Shown here one piece after another: positions 32,155 to 39,925 of a stretch of 64,000 nt of DNA; within the stretch, counting starts at the first letter, position 1, and the number at the start of each line of letters is the position of its first letter. The stretch spans positions 3,175,022-3,239,021 of the forward strand of contig OY282376.1 in NCBI GenBank assembly GCA_958295845.1, in the 5' to 3' direction. The DNA comes from Caldilineaceae bacterium. Lineage in GTDB: Bacteria > Chloroflexota > Anaerolineae > Caldilineales > Caldilineaceae. Under the pieces are notes generated by a model. The model was not told where the DNA came from, made no database searches, and saw only the letters and a list, made by a program, of their open reading frames with translations. A program made the translations under genes and the position numbers.

Positions 32155-33858
32155 CTAGCCGCTAACCACTTCCCTTTCCTCCTGCATGAGCACAAGAAAA
32201 ATACTGATCGCTGACATCGCCAAGAGAACGAGTGCGGGCGCCGCGGCACGAGTAAAGAAAGCTTCGTCCGTAGCTGACCAGATCTGGGTCGCCAGAGTCG
32301 AGAAACCTGTCGGACTCAAGAGCAAAGTCGCAGGCAACTCCTTCACGGTCGTCAGGAAAACGAGAGCCATGCCCGCCAGTACCCCTGGCCGCACTATGGG
32401 GGCGGTAATCCTTCTGAAAACGGCGCGGTTGCCCAAACCCAAGCTTCGTCCTGCTTCTTCAAGGCGGGGATTCATCTGCAGCAGGCTGATCTGCATCGCT
32501 CCCATGGCCTGGGGCAAAAATCGGACGACATAGGCGAACACCAGGATCCACAGCGTCTGATATAGCCACGGCGCAAAATTCGCCCCGAAAAACACCAGAC
32601 TGAGCGCGATGACGATGCCCGGCAGTCCGTATCCCAGATACACAGCCCTCGCCGCAAGGGACATGAGCCTTCCACCCATCCTGACCGCGGCATAGGCGAC
32701 CGGCAGCCCCAATATAGCTGCGGCAACTGCCGCCAACGCGCCGGCACGGAAACTGTTGAGCGTCGCCGCCCAGACCGGCGCCAGCGACTCGCCCGACGCC
32801 AGGCCACGCACCAGCCAGTAGAGAATTACGCCCGTCGGCAGGACCAGAGCCGCCATGACAACGGCGGTACAGAATGCGAGCGCGGGCCACTTACGGCGGG
32901 CGAGCTCGATGCGCTTGCGGGGGCCGGATACGCCCACACTACTGCGATAGTAGCGAGGACGCCCGCGTCCTCTACTGTTTCTCTCCAGCAGCAGTAGTAT
33001 AATCGTAAAGACTATCAGCGCCAATGAAAGTAGCGAAGCGACATTTCGATCGAAGCTGCTCAGATACTGAACGTATATCGCCCGCGTAAAGCTATTGAAG
33101 CGCAATAGCGAGACCGCCCCGAAATCGCTGAGCGTATACAGCGCCACCAGTAGACCACCGGTGGTGATCGCCGGCCGCAGATTCGGTAAAGTCACTTTCA
33201 GAAACGTCTGCAGCCCGTTGTACCCGAGCGATCGAGCTGCTTCCTCAAGCGAGGGATCAAACCGGTGCAGGCCAGCGCGAATACTCATGAATATGTAGGG
33301 ATAGGTAAAGAGCGTCAAGACCCAAAGCGCGCCAGTGAAACCGTAAATTGAAGGCAGCCGTTCCACACCAAAGGGCGACAGGAGTTCCTGAAGGACACCG
33401 CGGGGACCGAACATGGCTATCAACGTGAATCCACCCACGTAGCTTGGTATCACCAGCGGCATCATCGCCAGCACTGTCCAGATCTTCCTGCCGGGAAGAT
33501 CGGTCCTTTCTGTCAGCCATGCGAAGGGCAGTGCAAGCGCGAGCGAAAGTGTGGTAACGCCGCAGATCAATAGGAGACTGTTCCACATGATGGGCAGCAT
33601 GCGGGTGCGGCCCATCAAGCCCAGAAGCTCCGTCCATCCTACTCCGCCAGCCCTGAATAGCAGATAGGCCAACGGCAAAAGCATAGCAAGGGAGATCAGC
33701 AGAACCAGCCCTCTGAACAGGATTCCGAAGTAGCTGTGAACCTTCAGGCGCGTCACCTCACGCTCACTGCCGGGTGATCCTGACAAATAGGCCTTTCGCA
33801 GGACCTGAAATGCAATGCTCCTCCTGGAAGGCGCCGGCGACCCGTTCTCACCCCGCAT
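32155..33858 (-). CDS. Iron-type ABC transporter permease, fused two-module (FbpB-like)
   Basis: 567 residues, about 12 TM helices in two homologous halves. Each half has an EAA loop that docks the ATPase: EEAARSLGYNGLQTFLKVTLP and EEAGRSLGLGNRAVFRRITAP. This duplicated architecture is typical of ferric-iron and some thiamine importers. The first ~40 residues are polar and precede the first helix. Its ATG directly abuts the TAG of the upstream 4-TM gene. With the downstream ATPase it makes most of an importer; the solute-binding protein must lie elsewhere. Confidence 0.92.
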   Translation of the reverse strand: MRGENGSPAPSRRSIAFQVLRKAYLSGSPGSEREVTRLKVHSYFGILFRGLVLLISLAMLLPLAYLLFRAGGVGWTELLGLMGRTRMLPIMWNSLLLICGVTTLSLALALPFAWLTERTDLPGRKIWTVLAMMPLVIPSYVGGFTLIAMFGPRGVLQELLSPFGVERLPSIYGFTGALWVLTLFTYPYIFMSIRAGLHRFDPSLEEAARSLGYNGLQTFLKVTLPNLRPAITTGGLLVALYTLSDFGAVSLLRFNSFTRAIYVQYLSSFDRNVASLLSLALIVFTIILLLLERNSRGRGRPRYYRSSVGVSGPRKRIELARRKWPALAFCTAVVMAALVLPTGVILYWLVRGLASGESLAPVWAATLNSFRAGALAAVAAAILGLPVAYAAVRMGGRLMSLAARAVYLGYGLPGIVIALSLVFFGANFAPWLYQTLWILVFAYVVRFLPQAMGAMQISLLQMNPRLEEAGRSLGLGNRAVFRRITAPIVRPGVLAGMALVFLTTVKELPATLLLSPTGFSTLATQIWSATDEAFFTRAAAPALVLLAMSAISIFLVLMQEEREVVSG

Positions 33859-34371
33859 CTAACCAGTGACCTCGAAATTGGCGGTGTCAGCGTTGCGTTC
33901 CACCGTGTACACGCCTTGCTTCAGGCCATACTGCCGCATGATCGATGGCCAGAACAGCCAGGCAAGGCCAATGGCCGGTTGAAAGAGGGGAAAGTAGCCA
34001 TAGTCTGCGCCGAAATGGCGCCAGACCGTCCGACCTATCGTTTCGGGAATGATCAGGCTGAGGGTACCCACGACCAAAGTGAGGATTGTTTCAAACAGGA
34101 GAACGCCGACCGAGAGTCGCCACGCCCACCGCCTGCGGTAGGCAAACCCTATCGTCGCGGTCAAGTAGCAGACCGCTGCGACTAGAGTCAGAGACGGCGC
34201 CAGATAGTTGACAACACCATCTTTCAAGAGGAGTTGAAATAGTGCCCGTACGCCGGTGGAAAGCGCCAGCAGGGGATAGGAAACCGTTAGAATGTAGCCA
34301 AGAACGGTGACCAACTCCGTCGAGCTGGACTTCGGCGCCGCTTGGCTTGACCCCTCCCGAGTTCTGGCCAT
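33859..34371 (-). CDS. Small four-TM membrane protein
   Basis: 170 residues with four TM helices: [58 protein letters not shown] and [18 protein letters not shown] polar N-terminal ~20 residues precede them. No family is recognised. The stop codon is immediately followed by the ATG of the iron-type permease (TAGATG), so expression is coupled. It is not a substrate-binding protein, and its role in the transporter is unknown. Confidence 0.7.
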   Translation of the reverse strand: MARTREGSSQAAPKSSSTELVTVLGYILTVSYPLLALSTGVRALFQLLLKDGVVNYLAPSLTLVAAVCYLTATIGFAYRRRWAWRLSVGVLLFETILTLVVGTLSLIIPETIGRTVWRHFGADYGYFPLFQPAIGLAWLFWPSIMRQYGLKQGVYTVERNADTANFEVTG

Positions 34372-34421
34372 ATAACCAGTCTTTGTAGCGCTGCGATTTG
34401 CACACGTCTTGACTACTATGC

Positions 34422-35042
34422 TCAGTCCAGCAGCCAGTCCTCGATCTTCGCCTGAGCCTCTTCGTAATTGCGGACGACGGGCAGATCGGGATGGTCGTCT
34501 ATTACGTTGGACGGCGGGTCGTAAAGGATCCCTATGTCAGCCCGCTTCAGCATCGCAATGTCGTTATAGGAATCGCCCATCGCCATGGTCTGAAACTTAA
34601 GATCATGGAAAGCCGTAATCGCCTTGCGCTTGGACTGGTCGAGGCGGAGACGGTAGCCGGTGATCGATCCCTCCGCATCGACTTCAAGAGAGTGACAGAA
34701 GATCGTCGGATAGCCGAGTTGAGCCATCAGAGGCTTGGCAAATTCGTAGAACGTATCAGACAGGATAACGAACTGTGAGCGCTCGCGGACCCAGTCTACG
34801 AACTGCTCGGCGCCGGGCAGAGGGGAGATGGTCGCGATGACTTCCTGAATATCCTGCAGGCGGAGATTCCGTTCCTTCAGGACTTTCAGCCTCATCTGCA
34901 TCAACTGATCATAGTCGGAAACGTCCCGAGTAGTAAGGCGTAACTGCTCGATCCCGGTCTTCTCGGCAAATGCAATCCAGATTTCGGGAACGAGTACACC
35001 TTCCAAATCGCTCGCAAGTAAGCGAGGGCGTGTATCAGCCAA
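34422..35042 (-). CDS. thrH: HAD phosphatase, ThrH-type phosphoserine/homoserine phosphatase
   Basis: 206 residues, the length of ThrH. HAD motif I is [21 protein letters not shown] (DLEG in place of DxDxT, as in ThrH), motif II is [10 protein letters not shown] and motif [15 protein letters not shown]. Pseudomonas ThrH dephosphorylates phosphoserine and can transfer the phosphate to homoserine. The similarity in [17 protein letters not shown] and [20 protein letters not shown] is strong. The start is TTG, supported by GAGGAG upstream on the minus strand. It lies 12 bp downstream of a histidine phosphatase gene. Confidence 0.88.
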   Translation of the reverse strand: MADTRPRLLASDLEGVLVPEIWIAFAEKTGIEQLRLTTRDVSDYDQLMQMRLKVLKERNLRLQDIQEVIATISPLPGAEQFVDWVRERSQFVILSDTFYEFAKPLMAQLGYPTIFCHSLEVDAEGSITGYRLRLDQSKRKAITAFHDLKFQTMAMGDSYNDIAMLKRADIGILYDPPSNVIDDHPDLPVVRNYEEAQAKIEDWLLD

Positions 35043-35054
35043 TTATGACTCCTC

Positions 35055-35780
35055 TCAGTAGGTCAACTGGTCGTCTATCAGATGGTCGGTCCGGTTCGTA
35101 TAGCGAACATTTACTGTTAGATTCCCTTCGATTCGGGAAGGAAAAAAGTCGACCCGTGTGACCCCGGTGTTATTGTGATTGAAATAGAGCCCCTTGCCCG
35201 GCAAGCGGCCAATGAGCGCCTTCAGTAGACTGTCCATAAAAGTGCCGTGACTGACGGCGGCGATTGCCTCGTTCTCCCCTGCCTCTCCGGCCATCCGATG
35301 TAGCTCATCGGTCACCCGCACAGCCCGAGCGTGGCAAGATGCCAGATCTTCTTCGCCACCCTGCCACCAGCCGTTCTCACCAATACCGTCCAGACGATAG
35401 CCAGGAAACCGCTGGCTCATTTCAGGACGGCTTAGGCCGGGATAGCCGACAGCTTTCACGTCGGCCCCTGGACGAAGGAAAACGCCGCCGTGTTCGTGCA
35501 AGTCGATCCAAACAGTCGGATCGCAGCCCAGGGATTCGGAAAGGGGCTTAATCGTCTGCATCGTGCGCAACATCGGGCTGCAGTAGAGACGCGAAATCGC
35601 CATTTGTGGGCCATACGCTCCCAGCTGTTTCGCCTGCCTCTCCCCCAACTCGGTTAACGGCGGTTCTGCTACCCGTTGACTCATGTATGTTTCAAACGTG
35701 TACGTGCCTGACCGTTCCTTGAGCTGTTCGGCAAGTAGGTTGTTAGCGGACTGTCCGTGACGAATCAGATACAGAATCAT
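35055..35780 (-). CDS. Histidine phosphatase (phosphoglycerate mutase-like) family protein
   Basis: 241 residues. The catalytic motif is YLIRHGQSANN and the second His is in AVSHGTFMDSLLKAL. The second Arg/Glu pair is likely in LYCSPMLRTMQT and the acid loop. The superfamily includes phosphoglycerate mutases, sugar phosphatases and cobalamin-pathway phosphatases; the sequence alone does not decide. ATG 35780 has AAAGGT upstream. Adjacent to thrH on the same strand, so a common operon is likely. Confidence 0.87.
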   Translation of the reverse strand: MILYLIRHGQSANNLLAEQLKERSGTYTFETYMSQRVAEPPLTELGERQAKQLGAYGPQMAISRLYCSPMLRTMQTIKPLSESLGCDPTVWIDLHEHGGVFLRPGADVKAVGYPGLSRPEMSQRFPGYRLDGIGENGWWQGGEEDLASCHARAVRVTDELHRMAGEAGENEAIAAVSHGTFMDSLLKALIGRLPGKGLYFNHNNTGVTRVDFFPSRIEGNLTVNVRYTNRTDHLIDDQLTY

Positions 35781-36451
35781 TTAGGGGACCTTTTCCTACT
35801 GAGCTACTCGGGACAAGAACAAAGGAAGAACCTTGACCGCGCGTTCGGAGTGAGGTTACATGAACAGAGGCAAAATGGCAAGAAATGAGGCAAATGGAGA
35901 GGGGACCCTTCTTCATATTTTTATTCCGGATAATGTAGAGTAAAACGGAAAGGGCGCTTGCGCCCGGTGCAGCTCTGCTGCATTCCGTATTACGGAAATT
36001 ATACGGCCAGTGTGCCGGCGGCGCCCCGCGCCCACGGAGTGCGTCCTGGGAAAATGAAGAGCGCCCGGGCCGGCAATGCCATTGATGTTCGCCGGCGACG
36101 TTGTGCGGAGTGCGTGGACGCTCTGCCACGGCGATGGGATGTTGACGTTGGCGCGGGGAGCCGTCTGCGGCCTTCTGTGCGCCCTGATCGGTCCTGGCGT
36201 GCTCTCCGTTCCTGGAAGTTGCGTTCGACTACCGCGGATGTCGGCCAGCGCAGGCCTGGAGGCCGGTCCGAACACATGCACAAAACCGGGACCGAACCTG
36301 GGTACATGGCCGGTACCAGTGCCGGCGCCGTCCGGGGTGTGCAAAGCCGGCTATATCCTGTGCTCCAGGGCGTCAAGGACAGACTGATCCCGGCTGCATG
36401 CAGCCGGCACCCATCGTCATTTGGACGGTCTTTTCCAAACGCCAACGGAAC
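35781..36451. other. Intergenic region with dispersed-repeat copy
   Basis: No supported gene. A hairpin GGGCGC-TT-GCGCCC (35952-35965) is followed on the minus strand by TTTCCGTTTT, so it could terminate transcripts from the TPR gene. Bases ~36160-36345 are an imperfect direct copy of ~37970-38165 on the other side of the TPR gene (shared blocks include GTCCTGGCGTG, CGTTCCTGGAAG, TGCACAAAAC and ATGGCCGGYACCA). Confidence 0.5.
36160..36345. repeat. Dispersed intergenic repeat, copy 1
   Basis: About 185 bp aligning to 37970-38165 in the same orientation at roughly 75-80% identity by eye. It ends near GCCGGCGCCRTCCGGGG in both copies. It flanks the TPR gene on its 3' side, while copy 2 lies on its 5' side. 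Open frames across it are shared-composition artefacts rather than a conserved protein. Confidence 0.6.
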
Positions 36452-37675
36452 CTAACCGTCGTCAGAGAAGTCGGGCTGGAGTTGGAGGGCCTGGTTATAG
36501 CCGGAGAAGATGTTCCGGGGTTTGTCTATATTGAGTTTGGCAAGGACCCGGCCGTGGTAGGCGCGAGCATTGCCGGGTTGGAGTTGGGTGGCCTGGTCAT
36601 AGTCGACGATGGCCTCCTGGTATTGACCTAGCTCAGCCTTGGCATTGCCCCGCCTGACGTAGGCGTGGGCTTTGTCGGGTTGGAGTTGGGTGGCCTGGTC
36701 ATAGTCGACGATGGCCTCCTGGTATTGACCTAGCTCAGCCTTGGCATTGCCCCGCAAGAAGTAGGCACTGGCTTTGTCCGGTTGGCGTTGAATGGCCTTG
36801 TCATAGTCGGCGATGGCCTCCTGGTATTGACCAAAGTGGGCCTTGGCATGGCCCCGAAAGAAGTAGACACCGGCATAGTCAGGCTGCAGTTGGAACGCCT
36901 GGCTATAGCCGGCGATGGCCTCCTGGTATTGACCTCGGCGAAACTTGGCATGGCCCCGAACGATGTAGGCCTCGGCATAGTCAGGCTGCAATTGGAGAGC
37001 ATAGTCCAAGTCGGCGAAGGCGTCCTGATATTGGTTAAGCCCGGACTTGGCATTGGCCCGCCCGGCGTAGGCGTAGACATTGTCGGGTTGGAGTCGGAGT
37101 GCCTGGTTGTAGTCGGCGATGGCCTCCTGGTTTTGACCTAGACAGACCTTTGCATGGCCCCGAACGACGTAGGCGTGGGCATTGTCGGGTTGGAGTTGGA
37201 GTGCCTGGTCCAAGTCGGCAACGGCGTCCTGATATTGATCAAGATAAAGCTTGGCATTTCCCCGAACGGCGTAGGCGTCAGCGAAGTCAGGCCGCAACTG
37301 GAGTACTTGGTCCTGGTCGGCAATGGCTTCCTGGTATTGACCAAGCTTAAACTTGGCAACGCCCCGGTAGAAGGTGGCGTCGGCGAAGTCAGGCCGCAAC
37401 TGGAGTGCTTGGTCATAGTCGGCAAGGGCTTCCTGGTATTGACCAAGCATAAACTTGGCAAAACCTCGATGGTCGTAGGCGTGGGCATTGTCGGGTTGGA
37501 GTTGGAGTGCCTGGTCATAGTCGGCGACGGCCTCCTGGTATTGACCACGATCGCCCTTGGCATTGCCTCGGCTGATGTAGGTGTCGGCATTGTTCGCCCA
37601 GGCATAAGGGGCGAGCGTGATAAACGCCGCGGCAACCGCTAGGAGCCCACCCCATTTCTTGAGAGCGCGCATCAT
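36452..37675 (-). CDS. Exported tetratricopeptide-repeat protein, 11 TPRs
   Basis: 407 residues. A signal peptide (MRALKKWGGLLAVAAAFITL, cleavage after AYAWA) is followed by eleven contiguous 34-residue TPRs with consensus AYxxRGNAKxxLGQYQEAIADYDQALQLQPD. TPR arrays bind peptides or other proteins, and this one should act outside the membrane. Repeats 9 and 10 are almost identical; at DNA level an 80-bp stretch recurs exactly 102 bp apart (36574-36653 and 36676-36755), marking a recent unit duplication. The last repeat is degenerate. Dispersed repeat copies flank the gene on both sides. Confidence 0.9.
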   Translation of the reverse strand: MMRALKKWGGLLAVAAAFITLAPYAWANNADTYISRGNAKGDRGQYQEAVADYDQALQLQPDNAHAYDHRGFAKFMLGQYQEALADYDQALQLRPDFADATFYRGVAKFKLGQYQEAIADQDQVLQLRPDFADAYAVRGNAKLYLDQYQDAVADLDQALQLQPDNAHAYVVRGHAKVCLGQNQEAIADYNQALRLQPDNVYAYAGRANAKSGLNQYQDAFADLDYALQLQPDYAEAYIVRGHAKFRRGQYQEAIAGYSQAFQLQPDYAGVYFFRGHAKAHFGQYQEAIADYDKAIQRQPDKASAYFLRGNAKAELGQYQEAIVDYDQATQLQPDKAHAYVRRGNAKAELGQYQEAIVDYDQATQLQPGNARAYHGRVLAKLNIDKPRNIFSGYNQALQLQPDFSDDG

Positions 37676-38410
37676 ATTCGGCGTCCCGTGTCATTGCTGT
37701 GTGGACAGCGTTTTTCCGCCATGTGTCCACGCAACTGTTCCCACCCGGTCGTGGGGAGATTGCGCGAAGTATCATACATATACCTGTTGGCGGTGTCAAT
37801 CTCGCTGGCGAGCAGGGCAGTTGCGCCCAGCCGGCCGTCATAGCGCTATCAATTGGGGTAGCCCGCGGCGCTGTCGGCAGCAAGCAAAGCGCAGCCTCGC
37901 CGGCCACATCTCGCGTTCTCTACTGTTCTGACTCGAGAGATTGTGCCTGGCTGCCGGCTGAACTCGCAGCCGTCGGGATGCCGTCTGCGGCAGTCTGTGC
38001 GCCCTGGTCGGTCCTGGCGTGCGCTTCGTTCCTGGAAGCTGCGGCCGACGGGCGTATAGCAGGCGCCGGCCCAGGCACCGATCCGGGCACCTGCACAAAA
38101 CTGAGACTGAACCTGGGCAGATGGCCGGCACCAATGCCGGCGCCATCCGGGGGGCGCACTGCTGGCCGCAAGCGTGTTAGTGTTTCGCAGCTGTGCGGTG
38201 GTCGAGCTCGTGCCGGCTCTGTGCGATTGGCGGCTGCTCTCGCTGATGGCGGCGCGTGTGGTGTTGCGGCGGTCTGACGCCGCCTGGACTCGTCCGGAAT
38301 GGCACTCTTGTATGTGAACCCTCAATCTTTCGTTCCTTCATCGTTCACAAGCAGATCAGGTCTGCCTGCCGTAATGCACAGAAGACAGACCGGGCCAGAA
38401 CGGGAAGGCC
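37676..38410. other. Intergenic region upstream of the TPR gene
   Basis: No supported gene. It contains an inverted repeat GTGGACA (37701-37707) / TGTCCAC (37724-37730) in the presumed 5' region of the TPR gene, a possible operator or leader hairpin. Dispersed repeat copy 2 occupies ~37970-38165, and a further segment to ~38235 matches 44126-44200. Confidence 0.45.
37970..38235. repeat. Dispersed intergenic repeat, copy 2 with 3' extension
   Basis: The first ~195 bp match 36160-36345. The following ~70 bp (GCTGGCCGCAAGCGTG ... GTGCCGGCTCTGTGCGATTG) match 44126-44200 (GCCGGCCGCAAGCTTG ... GTACCGGCTCGGTATGATTG) in the same orientation. The copy thus joins two modules that occur separately elsewhere in the window, which indicates a mosaic repeat family. 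Confidence 0.55.
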
Positions 38411-39085
38411 TCAACCAGGTTGGCATGCGATGCCGTCCTGTCCAGCCAATGTGTCATAGGCCCAGAACAGAAGGGTTGATTCGCTTGTAATACCAGGAAT
38501 CTGGCCGGAGAGGGTGAGAGTGTTGTCTTCGTAGGAAACGAGAAGACGGGAGTTCCCGTTCAGATGCTTGTGTGAAAGGTTGTCGTTTTCCGTGTCAAGC
38601 ACGAATTCCAGCAGCAGCGGATTCATTGCGTCTTCGAAGGGGCCGGTTTTGGGCAGGGGATCCGAGGGGGACTTTGGTGTGCTGTTTTCGGCGCGGAGGG
38701 TGTAATCGAAGAGTGAGTAGTCAGCAGATATGTCTCTGACTGCGCCATGTATGTCGATGTCAACATTCCAGCCATAGTCTTGGTGCATGTGATGAACACC
38801 TTCTCGATTGACTGTCAATTCTTGTGGAATGTTTCTCAGGTGGAAAACAGCCGTCAGCGTTTCATCTTCCAGTCTGGATGCTACGCTGAGAATGTCGACG
38901 TGCCCTGGCAACTCGTCTGACGTTGGATCGCCGCTGCTCTGTCCGACCTGCAACGTCATGTGGTCAGGGGCACAGCTGTAAGATCGTTCGGTCATTTGTG
39001 GGGACGCGGCCGGCGGTTCTGCCGGGATAGGCACACAGGCGGCGGTGAGAAGTGCGAGTGCGACAATCAGCGATCTCTTGAGCAT
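38411..39085 (-). CDS. Lipoprotein of unknown function
   Basis: About 224 residues from ATG 39085, which has an AGGAG site on the minus strand; the frame opens further up at 39136. The signal and lipobox are clear: LIVALALLTAAC with Cys at ~18. The mature part is mostly beta, with acidic and polar segments (HVDILSVASRLEDETLTAVFHLRNIP, LLVSYEDNTLTLSGQIPG), and ends at ACQPG. No named domain is recognised. It should be anchored on the outer face of the cytoplasmic membrane. Confidence 0.72.
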   Translation of the reverse strand: MLKRSLIVALALLTAACVPIPAEPPAASPQMTERSYSCAPDHMTLQVGQSSGDPTSDELPGHVDILSVASRLEDETLTAVFHLRNIPQELTVNREGVHHMHQDYGWNVDIDIHGAVRDISADYSLFDYTLRAENSTPKSPSDPLPKTGPFEDAMNPLLLEFVLDTENDNLSHKHLNGNSRLLVSYEDNTLTLSGQIPGITSESTLLFWAYDTLAGQDGIACQPG

Positions 39086-39242
39086 GGCTTTTTCTCCTGG
39101 AACGACTTGAGTGGGAGGCGGGTGCCAACAGATCAAGCCTCCCTCAGTTCCAAATATGTTTCATGAATGGGCTTCTTGCAGAAACCTCCTACTGTCCTAT
39201 ACGCTGCTGCGGCATCGAGTCGATGAACCGCATGCGGCAGGC

Positions 39243-39925
39243 GTCAACGCGGCTGCACAGCGGTTGCCGACGCGTACTGCAGCTGCCAGCCGCTTGATTC
39301 GCCCGCCGCGTTCACCGCGCGGATGGTGTAGTAGTACTTCGTCCCGGCCGTAACGCCGGTATGCCTGTAGGAGGTGCCGGTCCGGTTGGCTCCCCCGATC
39401 GACTGCCAGCCCGTCCCTGCGTCCCACCAGGCCATGAGATCGTAGCGCACCGCGCCCTGCACAGTTCCCCAACGCAGCGCCACGCCGCCCTCTGTCGCCG
39501 TCGCCGTCAGCGCCGGTGTCGAAAGTCTGGCTGCCGTTGCGGTCGGCGTCGGTGTAGCCGTTGACGTCCCGCCAGTCGGTACCTCTTGAGATGCGGTCAC
39601 AGACGGATACGCGTTCGTCCCCGCACCCAGCCAGCCGCTTGTCTCGCCGTCCCCGTTCACCGCACGGATGGTGTAGTAGTACTTCGTCCCGGCCGTAACG
39701 CCGGTGTGCGTGTAGGAGGTGCTGGTCAGGTTGGCTCCACCGAGCGACTGCCAGCCTGTGCCGGCGTCCCACCACACCATCAGCTCATAGCGCACCGCGC
39801 CCGATACGGCGTTCCAACGCAACTCGACCGCGTTCGCGCCCGCCTGCGCGGTCAGCCTTGCCGCAGATGTCGCCGATCGCGATTCGTCCGCGCCCGCCTG
39901 CCCGGATTCCGCAGTAGCTGTCGGC
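39243..39925. repeat. Long direct repeat, copy A (FnIII module pair)
   Basis: About 683 bp at constant offset 2774 from 42017-42699, with only scattered substitutions by eye. It encodes the two C-terminal FnIII domains and the linker. A third, more diverged copy covers the 3' end of the 44635-47307 gene (from about 44634 to ~45240). Such identity between neighbours indicates recent duplication or gene conversion. Confidence 0.85.
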
